Below are positions 26,350 through 37,465 of a stretch of DNA of 64,000 nt, piece after piece. Position numbers and translations under genes: made by a program. Source of the DNA: Komarekiella delphini-convector SJRDD-AB1. GTDB lineage: Bacteria; Cyanobacteriota; Cyanobacteriia; Cyanobacteriales; Nostocaceae. Position 1 is the first letter of the stretch, and each line of letters starts with the position of its first letter. The notes under the pieces are model-generated. The model did no database searches. It was not told the origin of the DNA and saw nothing but the letters and a program-made list of their open reading frames with translations. The stretch covers positions 1 through 64,000 of the forward strand of contig NZ_VJXY01000006.1 in NCBI RefSeq assembly GCF_014831675.1, read 5' to 3'.

Positions 26350-28761
26350 ATGAGCGATAAGGAAAAATTCCCTGATTTTGGACAGTCTGCCGTTAACGGT
26401 CTTCAAGCCGGAGAAAATATCACAATAGGAGACATCCATCAAAGCGTTATCAATTCATCGAGTGAGCGTTATAACCATGTAGGAGTAATAATTAGTGAAT
26501 ATAAGAATAAAATGGCAAAACTGGAAAGAACCTACAAAGAGCGCAGTCGTTCTAACCAGACAACAATGTATAAGGAATTGCAAAATTATCACAAAAGTAC
26601 AATAAGACAACAAATAGAAGCTTGTCAAGAAAGAATAGGTAATCTCCGCGAAGAAATTAAAGATTTAGAAAAACACTGTAGTGACAAGAATCAATCAAAA
26701 GAGAAAGACGTAACACTTCTAGGACTTACTATTTTAAGTGCGCCTCAAAGGCTGAAAATTTGCATCAATCTCAAGATAAGTGAAGAAGAAAAAAAGGAAG
26801 AATTGAAAGGGGATATCAATGAGTTAAAATACTTGATTTCTTCAGTAGAAGGGTTCTTAAGGTTGAATTCTCTTGAGCTAGATATCGACCAAGTTATTGA
26901 CTCTGAAGCCCTAGAAAATCTGAGTTCTTACACTAGAGAAGGCATAGAACGTATCAAAGATGATTATGAAACTAAGCAAGAGGAATTAAAAGAATTTTAC
27001 GAACAAGAGTCGGAGAAGTATGGCAAGGAAAAAAATATTAGAATTTATAAGCATGATTTGAGATGCTTGCTTGATAAAGATGGATACCCTCTGAAATCGG
27101 AGAGTCTCAGGCTGCTGACCTCGCGTTCACAAGAACTTCAGCTTGATCAAGAAGATATTGAAAGTATTGATAATGTATTAATTATTCCTTTGTGTCGAGA
27201 ACATCTAGAGAAATATAAACAGGTGTATGAAAATAAGTTAGAGCAGGAAAAATTTCCTCTAAGCTCTGATAGTATCACTGAACTAAAAGGATTAGAAAAA
27301 AAGCTAGGATTAAGTGATTTTAATTTTTTACATCGAGAAGTTGAGGCAATCGAGAAAAAGTTAAGTGAGCCTTTATATCGAACTAATTTTGAGCAATATA
27401 AACAGCAATACAGACATAAGCTTGAGCAAGATAAACTTAAGTTAAGTTCTGAAAGCATGGTTGAACTGAGCAAGATACAAAGAGATTTAGGACTTAAACT
27501 TTTTTGTTTTGAAGATCTCAATGTGAAGAAAATTGAGAAGGAATTGCTCAAAGTTGTTTATCAAGCAAATTTGCAGAAGTATAAGCAAGAGTACAAGCGA
27601 AAACTTTACCAAAATGGAATTACGTTAAGTCCTGACAATATCACTGAACTAAAGAAATTCAGAAACGATTTAGGTCTTGATTCTCTAAACTTGAAAAGTT
27701 TGGGGCTTCAAGATGCTGATGTAATCAATATTGAAAAATTGGCAAAAGATTTATTTTACCAAGAGAGCCTGCAATGTTATGCACAAGAACTTAGAAGGGA
27801 AATTGAAAGTAAAGGGTATGCTACGGCTACGGACTACAGCAACAACCTAAAGAAAGCTCAGCAGTCTCTAGGTATTAGAGGTGAAGATATAAGAGTTGTT
27901 GAAGGATTAGTTAAAAATAATTGGACAATCGAACATCTTATTATTAATTGCGAATCTGGTATAAACTACTGGAAACTAATGGAGTTGTTGGCAAAGCATG
28001 AATGGCAGAAAGCTGATATTCTAACAAGAGATATCATACTTAAGTTAGCTAATAGAAAAGATAAAGGAAACCTTGATAAGGAAGCTATTGAGAAGTTCCC
28101 GGCTAAAGACATATATACTCTTGATAGACTCTGGGTGGAATATAGCAAAGGGCATTTCGGCTTTAGTGTGCAGAAAAAGATTTTCGATAGCGTAAATCGA
28201 AAAGAGCAGCAATTTGCTGAAAAAGTAAAATGGAAAGGAAACGTTCCTTTAGTTAGTAGGCTTGCCTGGAAATCCTACAATGAAATGGTTTTTAGTCTAA
28301 ATGCTCCAAAAGGGCATTTACCTATTTGGGCAGCTAAAGATAAGAAGATCTTTACAGACGATTTTCTTCATCTTAAAGTCTGGGACTTTAAAGATGATAA
28401 TTTAAACTCAGAGCAGTTCACTAATATAATCTCTCACCAGGCTCATTACTCAGAGGAAGCGTTTTGGGAAAAGCTTAGAAAATTCGCTGCTAGAGCAGGC
28501 AAAGAGGTAACAGAAAAGGTTCTTACGCTTTTTTATGCTGCTCAACAACCTAATGTCCCATTGGCAGTCAAAGCAGCAATGTTAGGCGCTATAGGCTACT
28601 TCATCCTTCCCTTAGATCTTGTGTCTGATTTTATCCCTGTTGTCGGTTGGACAGATGACCTAGCTGCTTTGGGAGCCGCTCTAGCTTCAGCCGCCGCACA
28701 CATTACACCAGAAGTGACAGCACAGGTGAAGAAAAAAATGGGCGAGATATTTGGTAAATAG
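26350..28761 (+). CDS. Coiled-coil/GUN4/DUF1232 multidomain protein
   Basis: 803 residues; GAGGAA precedes the ATG. Order: a short beta motif QAGENITIGDIHQ (about 19-31); charged coiled coils (about 50-200); three to four repeats of about 70 residues (about 210-480), each with a YKxxYxxKLEQ block, LSxxSxxEL and a LGL core; a GUN4 domain (about 538-660: LLAKHEWQKADILTRDIIL, LDRLWVEYSKGHFGFSVQ and APKGHLPIW); and a C-terminal DUF1232 domain (about 727-800: GYFILPLDLVSDFIPVVGWT) with two hydrophobic stretches. GUN4 binds tetrapyrroles in chlorophyll synthesis; cyanobacteria also fuse it to signalling domains. DUF1232 is small and probably membrane-associated. Role: possibly tetrapyrrole or light-linked signalling at a membrane. 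Confidence 0.82.
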   Translation: MSDKEKFPDFGQSAVNGLQAGENITIGDIHQSVINSSSERYNHVGVIISEYKNKMAKLERTYKERSRSNQTTMYKELQNYHKSTIRQQIEACQERIGNLREEIKDLEKHCSDKNQSKEKDVTLLGLTILSAPQRLKICINLKISEEEKKEELKGDINELKYLISSVEGFLRLNSLELDIDQVIDSEALENLSSYTREGIERIKDDYETKQEELKEFYEQESEKYGKEKNIRIYKHDLRCLLDKDGYPLKSESLRLLTSRSQELQLDQEDIESIDNVLIIPLCREHLEKYKQVYENKLEQEKFPLSSDSITELKGLEKKLGLSDFNFLHREVEAIEKKLSEPLYRTNFEQYKQQYRHKLEQDKLKLSSESMVELSKIQRDLGLKLFCFEDLNVKKIEKELLKVVYQANLQKYKQEYKRKLYQNGITLSPDNITELKKFRNDLGLDSLNLKSLGLQDADVINIEKLAKDLFYQESLQCYAQELRREIESKGYATATDYSNNLKKAQQSLGIRGEDIRVVEGLVKNNWTIEHLIINCESGINYWKLMELLAKHEWQKADILTRDIILKLANRKDKGNLDKEAIEKFPAKDIYTLDRLWVEYSKGHFGFSVQKKIFDSVNRKEQQFAEKVKWKGNVPLVSRLAWKSYNEMVFSLNAPKGHLPIWAAKDKKIFTDDFLHLKVWDFKDDNLNSEQFTNIISHQAHYSEEAFWEKLRKFAARAGKEVTEKVLTLFYAAQQPNVPLAVKAAMLGAIGYFILPLDLVSDFIPVVGWTDDLAALGAALASAAAHITPEVTAQVKKKMGEIFGK

Positions 28762-28786
28762 AGTGCAATAAAGTCACCGAGTGTTC

Positions 28787-28819
28787 AGAACCCCGACTTC
28801 TTAAAGAAGTCGGGGTTCT
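28787..28819. terminator. Strong hairpin between convergent genes
   Basis: AGAACCCCGACTTCTT (28787-28802) and its exact reverse complement (28804-28819) flank one loop base, a 16-bp stem. It lies 26 bases after the GUN4 gene and 34 bases beyond the end of the 2848-residue gene. It has no long T run, so it may be a dispersed repeat serving as a bidirectional stop. Confidence 0.65.
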
Positions 28820-28852
28820 AGCAGCCATTAGATGCTAGATGATATTACCTGG

Positions 28853-31800
28853 CTAAGCGATATTAAAATTCACACGCACAGTCATATCGTCATAATCTTT
28901 GTCACCGCCATTTGGTAAATCCTCAAAGCCAAAGGTGTTATTACCTAACAGGCGAATGTGATCTACTTTGTCGGAATTAGCGCCCAAGAAGGGGAAGTAA
29001 ACCGCCGGGTTGTTACTGGGATTACTATCAAGAATTGCATCTGGTCTACCGTTGGCGATGATGAACGGTGCAAAGATAGAACCAGGCTCAAAAGTACCAG
29101 TGTATGTTGCCGTATCTTGGTTGTTTGCTGTCAGGTCAATGCCAGTAACACGTCCACGCACCGCTGCTTCAGTATAACCAGTTTGCCCAACGAGAATATC
29201 TGCTTTGCGATCGCCGTTAATATCAATACCACCATTTTCATCAGTTACCTGATAGAAGCTGATGTAATTGTCATAACCAGCGTTTCTGTTGACTACAAAC
29301 TCAGCGCTTACTGGTTGTGTCGCATCGCGTAAATCCAAAAGTTTGCTTTGTGCTAAGTTAAGCGGCTTTTCTAACTCCAGAGTGATAATTTCGTTGTTAT
29401 CAATCGCAGGTGGTCGTCCCTGTGAGAAGGGATAATTGTTGTCGTTGGCAACTAAAAGCGTTTTGGCATCTAGTACCAATACATCTTCGATAGTTACAAA
29501 GGGGAAAGTAAATTTGGTATTGCCGTCTTTATTCAAGTCGTTGGGGTCTTGAATATTCATCAAATCCACGACTTCCTCTTTAGCTACAAAACCATCGGCA
29601 TCTTTTTTAGACAAGTCAACTTTGAATATCTTCTTGAACTTAGCAGTCTCACCTTGACCACCATCTCGCTCAATTACGAGATATTCATTTGAGTTAACAG
29701 CGGTAAAATCACCAATGGCGTAACTTGGGTCATCTAATTGGTAGAAGCCTAGTTGACCCTGGAACTTCTCAGATGCTACATCAAATTTGTAGATTCGCAG
29801 GGAACCAGCGGGGTCGCCAGTAACAGTACCTTCTAGTAAAGGATACAGAGTTTTCTTGTCGGGACTGATTGCTAGCCCCTCAAATCCTTTGGAACCACCA
29901 AGGTTGGAGACAGCAGGTTCACCCGCGAGTTGGTCGCGCACCAGGTCGCCTGTACCGGGGAAGTCAGTGAAGTAGCCATCAACTCCTAAGTCGATGAACT
30001 GTTCATATTCCTTTTTCGGGTCGCCGTTGTAATCTGATGCTAAGAAAACCCCTTCGTTGCGGAAGGTGTAAGGATGTACTAACAAGTTGGCATCATGAGC
30101 ATCTTTCACCAAGCTAGTGGGAGTACCCAAAACTCTATCAGGCTCACTGATTGTGCCATCACCATTCAAGTCATCTGGTTGACCATCGCCGTTGAGGTCA
30201 ACTGTTTGCGCGGGAACAATCAGGCGCTTGTTGGGGCCAATGCCAGCAGCATAAGTAGCGATCGCAGCTAGTTCTGTCGGTTTGGTAAGATCGCCGTAGG
30301 TGCGAGAGTCACCACTAACAGTAAAATCATAAGGCTTGCCTGTGGCTCCACCAAATAACTGAACTAGTGGCAAATCAATTTCTGCTTTGGGCATTATGTC
30401 CTGTTTCAGTTCCTTGAGATTGCCCACCTCAAAGGACTGGATGAATACCCGATCAGGATCAGTAAACTCTTTAGCAACTAACGTGTCAACTAGCTTCTGA
30501 CCCAAGTTGATGCCGATATTTTCAAAGTAGGTGGGGTGCTTGGTTTCTGGATAAATACCAATTTTGCGACCTGTTTCTGTTTCTACCTGCTTCACCAAAT
30601 CGATGATTTCTTCGAGAGTGGGAACTTTCAGCTTGTCATTATTAAATTTGGTTCCCCGGAGTTCAGGTAGGCGTTCAATAGCATTCAGGGTTTTCAGTTC
30701 TTCCAGAGTTAAGTCTTCTGTAAACCAACCTGTGATAGTGCGCTCATCAATCACTTTAGTAGTTTTACGGTCGGCGAACTCTGGACGTAGGTAAATATCG
30801 GTGCTGGTGTCGGTGGTGTTCAGTGTCCCATCGTCATTGATAATTGCTAGGGCGTTTTCGTGACGCGCTACCAAATAACCATCCTTGGTGGCTACTAAAT
30901 CTGGTTCAATGAAATCAGCCCCATCAGCGATCGCTAGTTTATACGCTTCCAAAGTATGTTCTGGACGTAAACCACTAGCACCGCGATGACCGATAACTAA
31001 AGGCGCATTCCCATCTAAGGTCTGGAACTGTGTCTTCTCTAATACATCAGGATTTTGTGGCGAACGCACAAACTCTCCGGTTAATTGGTCGCGCACCAGG
31101 TCGCCTGTACCGGGGAAGTCAGTGAAGTAACCATCAACACCTAAATTGATGTACTGTTTAAATTCTTCTTGTGGATTGCCGTTGTAGTCTGATGCTAAGT
31201 AACGTTCTTCATCGCGGAAGGTGTAAGGATGTACTAACAAACCTGCATCATGAGCATCTTTGACCAAAGAAGTGGGTTCAGTTAGGGTTTTGTCAGCATC
31301 GTTAACTACGCCATCGCCATTCAAATCATCCGCTTCACCATCACCATCGGCATCAACACCCGCAACCGAGACAATCATTCGTTTCCAGGGGCCAATACCA
31401 TCAGCGTAAGTGGCAACTTCCTCTAAGCCTTCGGCTGTCCGCAAATCTGCGTATGTGCGAGAGTCTTTATCAACAACAAAATCGTAAGGCTTGGTTTCAA
31501 TCAGCGAACCATCGAGATTAACATCAACTGCATCCAATAACTGAACCAGGGGTATGTCGGTTTTCTCATTCAGTTCTTTGAGGTTACTAGTTTCAAAAGA
31601 CTGGATAAACACTCTACTGGGGTCAGTGAACTCGGTTTTCTCTAAGGTTGCTAACAGGGGTTCTTCCAGAGATAGACCGAGTTCATCGTGATAAGTTGGG
31701 TGCTTGGTTTCTGGATAAATGCCAATTTTACGACCTGTATCGGCTTCGGTCTGTTTAACTAACTCGATGATTTCCTCAAAAGTTGGAATTTCATACAAAC

Positions 31801-34800
31801 CGTTAAACGCTTGAGGACGGAAGTCTTGCGGCATAATTGCCCGCAGTGTCTTGATTTCTGCCAAGGTAAAGTCGGAGGCAAAGAAGCCTTCTTCTTCTAC
31901 ACCATCAACTATTTTAGTCGTTTTGCGATCGCTAAACTCTGGACGCTCAGCCACATCGGTGGTGTTGATCATATTCGGCTCGTGACGAGCAATCAACACA
32001 CCATCTTTAGTGGAAACCAAATCGGGTTCGATGAAGTCAGCACCGCGTTCAATCGCCAATTTGTAAGCGCCTAAAGTATGCTCTGGGAGTTCACCACTTG
32101 CACCCCGGTGTCCAATCACAATTGGCGGTTTGCCATCCAGTGTATTGAGATTAGTGGTATTGGGTGTGGCAGCAGGAGTATCTAGCAGCTTGCCATTGGC
32201 ATCGAAGTGCAGCACGTAAGGGCCAAATTCATCACCAATCCAGAATGTGCCATCAGCGGCTAGTGCCAATGATTCTACATCGAAGTCTGCACCAGTTAAC
32301 AGGCGTTCCTCGGTATTTTCATTAACAATGTCGAAAGGTACTTTCTTGTCAGGGTCAGATAGCTGGATAAAATCTAACACCTTGACACTTCCATCACCTT
32401 GTGCTTCTGCACCTCGGAAACTGGGGTCAAGGCGATAAATCCGCAACAGATAATCAGCGCTGTTGCTCTTGCTACCAAAACCGTTGTCAGAAAGGAACCA
32501 GAAAGAATTGTCGTCGGCAACCTGTACACCACTAAACCCTTGCACAGGCTGTTTAGCAAATGGGACATTCCGTCCGTTAGTACCTGTGATATCGCTACCA
32601 GATGGAGGCCCTTCAGCGAAGGTATCGGCGGGGAGAGAAGCAAAACCTTTGAGTGTAACCTTTTGGGCAACAGGTAAGTCGTTCGGTAGCTCAATGATAC
32701 CGAGTTTTTCAGGATTGGCGGGAGATACAATGTCAACGGTAAGCGAGCCATCAGGATTTGTCGTTGTCCCTGTAACGCTAAAATCGTTGTCGTTAATAAT
32801 TGCCAGAGTATTGGGCGCTACCAATGCTAACCCTTCCAGTTTATCGACTCCTGTGTAACCAAGTTCAGCAGCGTTAACGATCAGGCTCTTGCTGACAGGG
32901 ATAATATCAGCAGCCGCTAACTCGTCAGTAGTTAGCTGTTCGATGGTTTTACCTGTAGGCAACGTAGCCAATTTAGGAAAACTATTGATGTTAGTTGCTC
33001 CTGCTAGGTCGATTTGGAAGATTAATTTGTTGGAAGTGGCATCACTCTTGTCATCTCGCTCAATTACAGCAAATCTGCCGTTACCTAAAGAAACTGCATC
33101 GCCAATTTTGTCAGTACCTTGTAGTCCTTCTAAGACATAAATAAACTCACCTGTAACTTTTTTGGTGACAGTATCAAACTCCAGAATTCGCAGGTTTTGA
33201 GAATTTTTGGAAGTCGTATCATCTTCGTCATCGGGATTATCAATGGGACTTTGGATAAAGGCATAAAGTTTAGTGCCTTCTAGGGCTACAGCTTCAAAAC
33301 CTCGATTTGCCCGTCGTTGAGCATAAACGGCGGGAAGTGCAGGTGTACCATAGGATGTACCACCATTTTGAGTTGCATCAGTGGCATCACCTGCGGGGAT
33401 GAAGCGGTCAATCAGCTTACCGTTGCTATTAAAGTGATAAATCGCCGGACGGTATTCATCCACCATCCAATAGTCGCCATTTTCTGTAACTACAATTCCT
33501 TCCATGTCTGCACCGAAGGGATCGTTAGCTAAAACATTATTGTTCAGGTCAACGCCAATTTCATCCGTGTAGGCAGTATTCTGTTCCCCTGTTTGTAAAT
33601 TTGGCAATCCAGTTAACGGAGTTGTGCCATCTTCGCGAGATAACTTTGTGCGTTTGGTAATGTTAATCTCACCAGTGGAACGGTTGAGTTCAAAGCTGAC
33701 TATTTCTGGCTGGTAATCTGGTAATGGAAATGGTCTGCCACTATCAGTATTATCTCCATTGGGGCCGCGATCTGGATGAGTGACAAACTTGAGGTTGCCG
33801 TTGGCTGCAATTCCTTGGAAGTAAAGACCAGAGAATCCTCCCAAGAAAACATCCTGACCATTGCTAGCAGTACCTAACTTGGGTAGATTTTCAAAGTCAT
33901 AGATAGTCAGCTTGGGTTGAGCAACAGGATTGCGAGGATCGTAACTGGTGGTGTCAATCTTTAACGGATTGGGGAATGCGTTGGCAATATTTTCCCAAGG
34001 TACTAGCTTAAAGTTAGAGTTGATATTTGCCAATTCATCTTCATCTTGGACTAACTTGGCAGGGTCATTATCACCATCTTGAGTAACAAATAAACCCTGT
34101 GGGAAATTGGGCCCCAGTGGTACGTTAACTACATCCGCACCGTCCGATTCTTGCACGCTGTCAATTGCCCCATTGCTACCAACGGCAAAGTTACCTATAT
34201 ATTCGTTATTACCTTCGCGGGTATAAGCCACAAAGGTGTTGTCTCCTTGACTGGATGCTAGTAGATAGCCAGTACCGTTTGCACCATAGTAGATACTCAG
34301 TCCTTCGACATCGTTGACGAGGTTAGTACCGCCCAAATCTTTGACGCGATCAATTAGTTTACCAGTAGTGCCACCGTCTGGTTCTGCTTGGAACTTCCAA
34401 ATTCCCACATCTTCTTGTCCAATGTAGAGGAAGCCAGTTTCTTGGTCTACTACCATGCCCTCAGTTTGGGGTTCGCGTTCCTCAGTTGTGGGTATGGTGA
34501 ATTCCCGCACTCTTTCAATGCCAATCTTGCTATTACCTTTGTCAATCAGTTTGAACTGAGCCACATCTCCGGTTTCTCGTCGGTTGATAAAGGCATAGTA
34601 ATCATTAGAGATGGGGCTACGGTACAGAGCAACTCCGTAAGCACTGCGTTCTGATGAGTCGTAAGGTGGCTCAAAGGGTGGTGCTTGGAAAAGAGTACCA
34701 ATACTACTATCGGTAATATCTTCCAGGTACTTACCGTCAGCGTTGGCAGTTGGGTTAATCTTGAAGATTACTAGTTTATCGTTTTCGCGATCGCTAGCTA

Positions 34801-37399
34801 CGGCAATATCTACAGATTCATCGCCTAATTTAAAACCGTATTGCAGGTCAATATTGTTGTAGCGTATATCACCTGGATTGACTTCTTGCAACAACTCACC
34901 AGACAAGTTATAAACCCTTAACCCGGCATTTTTCACCGCTGTCAATACCAAGCTGTCGGCTGAGTCAGTGGCATTCACATAAATAGCAGGGTCATCAGCA
35001 TCAGCTCGCCCAGATGTGGGCAGTGTCTCATCATCAAATAAATCAGGACGAGTCTCTACTGTAGGAATTGCGGTATTCACGATATCTGCACTCAAAGTAA
35101 GAATTTGGGTAAATTGGGTTTGGCTGAAGTTGTTGTCACTCACCAGCACAATGGACTGACTACCATCCGCTAGTTTGGGGCCGAAGGCTAGACCTTCGAT
35201 GTTATCTGTGCCATTGGGTAGATTGAGGTCATTTAAATTCAAAACTAGGCGCTTTTGGGCAGGAGCGATCGCTGCTAGTTCTTCAGCACTAAGATCGTTC
35301 AGAGAGTCGTAGAAGCTAATGTCAGTTGCGCCTTGAAGAGAAATTTCGTAGATTTTGATCGTGTTGCCTACACCCGCAGAAAAAGAGCGTTCCAAAGCCA
35401 GTAAGCTGCCACGATTATCTATTGCTAATAAATCTACCAAACCATTGTCACCGAAGCCGGTGCTAGGGTTGGGCGGTTCGGCGATCGCATCGGTGATGTA
35501 GAGGTATTCTTTTTCTGCCTGTCCGCTCACCAAATTGTATTGCAGAATCCGGGAAGGACTGCCGCTAGTCAGTGAAGCCCTTAAGCCATCCTGGGAAAGA
35601 GCATTTTCAGTAGCAGTGAATAGAGTTTTCTGGTCGGGTGTAATGGTGAGACTTTCAAACGCCAAGTTATTGTAAATGCCTGAGATTTGTGTATCACCTG
35701 TATCAACTTTACCGTTGCCGTTAGTGTCTTCCACCACTGGTAAAAATTTCTTGGGTACGGCAAGCGATCGCACTTCCTGCCCTGTGGCTATGGAAAATTC
35801 TTTGATGAAGGGATCGCTCACTCGACCAGCACTAAGGTTGGCTTCACCCTCGGAAGAAATGAAAACAGTACCGTTGTTGGTTAAAGCGATACCTTCAGGG
35901 TCGAGACTAAACTCGGCAAACAAGTTACCATTGCTATTTTTCAGGGTAGTAACATCAGTAAAAGTTACCTCTGAATCGGCAGTGAAAGTATAAAAACGAG
36001 CGGGGGCAAACTGGGAGCGATCGTCTGAAATGGCGTAGTAGCGATTATTAAGAGCATCGTAGGCGACACCAGACAATCCACCCACCGGAGTCTGAACTCC
36101 ATTCACAGTTCCCGCCGCACCGCTAGGAATAAAGCCAGTGGCGAAGTTAGTTTCTGCCACAAATTCTACACTGGGAATGGTTTTACCTGCTGGTGTTGCT
36201 CCAGTTTGCACATCTGCGTACACTAGGCGATGGTCGGAACTGGGAAAGGGAAAAGTGCCTACCAAAGAAAACTTTGGGTCAGTATTGAGAGGCCAAAATA
36301 CTCCTGAGTTATTAATTTGTTGGTCAGTGGAGGGTAGCACGTAATCTACTCGTAGGTTTCCCGGAGCCGTATCGCCGAAGTCTGCGGTATCAAAACTCGG
36401 ATTGCCCTTTTGACTGGCGTTTGCACCACCTTGTAAATCTGCCTGTTGAGCAGCACCGGGACTGCTGGGAATGACATTAGTATTGATGCCAGGATTCTGC
36501 AACAACTGCCGAATGGCGTTGTCAAAACTATCACCATCTACGGGGTCTGCATTCTGGTCGCCCATAATCACAAAGCTTGACCCAGCAGCAATACCACCCT
36601 TTTTACCGCCATCATCATAGATGTAATCGCCTTTACCTGGGGTTATGTAGTCTGCCCAAAAGCGGATTTCGTCGTGATTGCGCTTACCGTTACGGTCTTC
36701 AGTACCATCGAAGGTGGGGGGTGTAGGATGGCTGGCGAGGATGTGGACTGTCTCGCCATTCACCTGGATAGGAACATCCCAGTGACTCTTAGAGGAGAGG
36801 CGCAATACTTCTAGTTCGTCCGCAGAATACCAGTCGTTTGACTCTGGTGTTGTAGGAGCATCGGGAAGCAGAGCATTAGGCATATCCTTCCAAAGAAAAT
36901 TTTGGAAAGTCCGCACATTCTCGGTGTCGATGGGATATTTCGACAGAAGTAACATCCCGTATTGACCAGGAAAATTCCCAAAGCCGATCGCATCATCGCC
37001 GTATCCTGGTTCGCCTGGGGTTGTAACAGCTGTACCGTTGTTGTTCAAATCAAACCCAGAGGTAATACCCGTATTACTAGGAGCAATGTAGATGTAGGGG
37101 TAGTCAACGGGAGTTGCACCGTTTTGGCTAATGGCAAGGTAATTTTGCTGGAAAAGTTCAACAGTTTGATTAGGATTTTCGGAATCGTAGTCGAACTCAT
37201 TAATTAGTAGGACATCTGGGTTGCTGCGCTGGATGATTTCGGCAACAGCTTTTGCTTGAGCATTATTTGGGGTAGATAAATCAGTTGTCAACTGACCTTC
37301 GGCGTTGCGGTTTAGGGAAGCATTGAACTGAGAAAAGCGAATTGAGTTTGTAGTTACCATAAAATCAGCAAATAATTGCTTGTTTAAAGGAGTTTGCAT
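28853..37399 (-). CDS. 2848-residue exoenzyme: EEP fold, phytase propellers, two GDPD domains, DUF4114 tail
   Basis: Order: an endonuclease/exonuclease/phosphatase fold (about 14-395: [30 protein letters not shown]); an esterase-like phytase-family propeller (about 405-780); a beta-propeller phytase (about 785-1150: [11 protein letters not shown]); a second esterase-like unit (about 1165-1570); and a third (starting about 1590), split by two tandem GDPD domains (about 1757-2115 and 2132-2490, each with IGHRGASG, PEHTLxAYKLAI and DFIEPDL). The rest of the third unit ([19 protein letters not shown]) and a DUF4114-type tail (about 2655-2848) follow. There is no signal peptide. All enzyme parts cleave phosphomono- or diesters, so it likely scavenges phosphate from DNA, phytate and glycerophosphodiesters outside the cell. 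Start at M1 or M14. Confidence 0.85.
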   Translation of the reverse strand: MQTPLNKQLFADFMVTTNSIRFSQFNASLNRNAEGQLTTDLSTPNNAQAKAVAEIIQRSNPDVLLINEFDYDSENPNQTVELFQQNYLAISQNGATPVDYPYIYIAPSNTGITSGFDLNNNGTAVTTPGEPGYGDDAIGFGNFPGQYGMLLLSKYPIDTENVRTFQNFLWKDMPNALLPDAPTTPESNDWYSADELEVLRLSSKSHWDVPIQVNGETVHILASHPTPPTFDGTEDRNGKRNHDEIRFWADYITPGKGDYIYDDGGKKGGIAAGSSFVIMGDQNADPVDGDSFDNAIRQLLQNPGINTNVIPSSPGAAQQADLQGGANASQKGNPSFDTADFGDTAPGNLRVDYVLPSTDQQINNSGVFWPLNTDPKFSLVGTFPFPSSDHRLVYADVQTGATPAGKTIPSVEFVAETNFATGFIPSGAAGTVNGVQTPVGGLSGVAYDALNNRYYAISDDRSQFAPARFYTFTADSEVTFTDVTTLKNSNGNLFAEFSLDPEGIALTNNGTVFISSEGEANLSAGRVSDPFIKEFSIATGQEVRSLAVPKKFLPVVEDTNGNGKVDTGDTQISGIYNNLAFESLTITPDQKTLFTATENALSQDGLRASLTSGSPSRILQYNLVSGQAEKEYLYITDAIAEPPNPSTGFGDNGLVDLLAIDNRGSLLALERSFSAGVGNTIKIYEISLQGATDISFYDSLNDLSAEELAAIAPAQKRLVLNLNDLNLPNGTDNIEGLAFGPKLADGSQSIVLVSDNNFSQTQFTQILTLSADIVNTAIPTVETRPDLFDDETLPTSGRADADDPAIYVNATDSADSLVLTAVKNAGLRVYNLSGELLQEVNPGDIRYNNIDLQYGFKLGDESVDIAVASDRENDKLVIFKINPTANADGKYLEDITDSSIGTLFQAPPFEPPYDSSERSAYGVALYRSPISNDYYAFINRRETGDVAQFKLIDKGNSKIGIERVREFTIPTTEEREPQTEGMVVDQETGFLYIGQEDVGIWKFQAEPDGGTTGKLIDRVKDLGGTNLVNDVEGLSIYYGANGTGYLLASSQGDNTFVAYTREGNNEYIGNFAVGSNGAIDSVQESDGADVVNVPLGPNFPQGLFVTQDGDNDPAKLVQDEDELANINSNFKLVPWENIANAFPNPLKIDTTSYDPRNPVAQPKLTIYDFENLPKLGTASNGQDVFLGGFSGLYFQGIAANGNLKFVTHPDRGPNGDNTDSGRPFPLPDYQPEIVSFELNRSTGEINITKRTKLSREDGTTPLTGLPNLQTGEQNTAYTDEIGVDLNNNVLANDPFGADMEGIVVTENGDYWMVDEYRPAIYHFNSNGKLIDRFIPAGDATDATQNGGTSYGTPALPAVYAQRRANRGFEAVALEGTKLYAFIQSPIDNPDDEDDTTSKNSQNLRILEFDTVTKKVTGEFIYVLEGLQGTDKIGDAVSLGNGRFAVIERDDKSDATSNKLIFQIDLAGATNINSFPKLATLPTGKTIEQLTTDELAAADIIPVSKSLIVNAAELGYTGVDKLEGLALVAPNTLAIINDNDFSVTGTTTNPDGSLTVDIVSPANPEKLGIIELPNDLPVAQKVTLKGFASLPADTFAEGPPSGSDITGTNGRNVPFAKQPVQGFSGVQVADDNSFWFLSDNGFGSKSNSADYLLRIYRLDPSFRGAEAQGDGSVKVLDFIQLSDPDKKVPFDIVNENTEERLLTGADFDVESLALAADGTFWIGDEFGPYVLHFDANGKLLDTPAATPNTTNLNTLDGKPPIVIGHRGASGELPEHTLGAYKLAIERGADFIEPDLVSTKDGVLIARHEPNMINTTDVAERPEFSDRKTTKIVDGVEEEGFFASDFTLAEIKTLRAIMPQDFRPQAFNGLYEIPTFEEIIELVKQTEADTGRKIGIYPETKHPTYHDELGLSLEEPLLATLEKTEFTDPSRVFIQSFETSNLKELNEKTDIPLVQLLDAVDVNLDGSLIETKPYDFVVDKDSRTYADLRTAEGLEEVATYADGIGPWKRMIVSVAGVDADGDGEADDLNGDGVVNDADKTLTEPTSLVKDAHDAGLLVHPYTFRDEERYLASDYNGNPQEEFKQYINLGVDGYFTDFPGTGDLVRDQLTGEFVRSPQNPDVLEKTQFQTLDGNAPLVIGHRGASGLRPEHTLEAYKLAIADGADFIEPDLVATKDGYLVARHENALAIINDDGTLNTTDTSTDIYLRPEFADRKTTKVIDERTITGWFTEDLTLEELKTLNAIERLPELRGTKFNNDKLKVPTLEEIIDLVKQVETETGRKIGIYPETKHPTYFENIGINLGQKLVDTLVAKEFTDPDRVFIQSFEVGNLKELKQDIMPKAEIDLPLVQLFGGATGKPYDFTVSGDSRTYGDLTKPTELAAIATYAAGIGPNKRLIVPAQTVDLNGDGQPDDLNGDGTISEPDRVLGTPTSLVKDAHDANLLVHPYTFRNEGVFLASDYNGDPKKEYEQFIDLGVDGYFTDFPGTGDLVRDQLAGEPAVSNLGGSKGFEGLAISPDKKTLYPLLEGTVTGDPAGSLRIYKFDVASEKFQGQLGFYQLDDPSYAIGDFTAVNSNEYLVIERDGGQGETAKFKKIFKVDLSKKDADGFVAKEEVVDLMNIQDPNDLNKDGNTKFTFPFVTIEDVLVLDAKTLLVANDNNYPFSQGRPPAIDNNEIITLELEKPLNLAQSKLLDLRDATQPVSAEFVVNRNAGYDNYISFYQVTDENGGIDINGDRKADILVGQTGYTEAAVRGRVTGIDLTANNQDTATYTGTFEPGSIFAPFIIANGRPDAILDSNPSNNPAVYFPFLGANSDKVDHIRLLGNNTFGFEDLPNGGDKDYDDMTVRVNFNIA

Positions 37400-37402
37400 A
37401 TT

Positions 37403-37465
37403 TGTTTTAGATGCAATGCATCCACAACCGCGATTGCATCACAGTTGTGGACACAATCTAAAACA
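37403..37465 (-). promoter_or_regulatory. Nested inverted repeat just before the multi-enzyme start codon
   Basis: On the - strand the RNA would pair TGTTTTAGAT (37465-37456) with ATCTAAAACA (37412-37403), and inside it TCCACAAC with GTTGTGGA (37451-37444 and 37428-37421). The outer arm ends three bases before the ATG at 37399, in a gap of only 58 bases after the nuclease gene. No clear Shine-Dalgarno is free, so the fold could limit translation or act as a processing or partial termination site. Confidence 0.55.

Noticed and set aside
32463-32858. Long + strand ORF inside the 2848-residue gene
   Set aside because: Antisense shadow of a strongly supported coding frame; no motif of its own.
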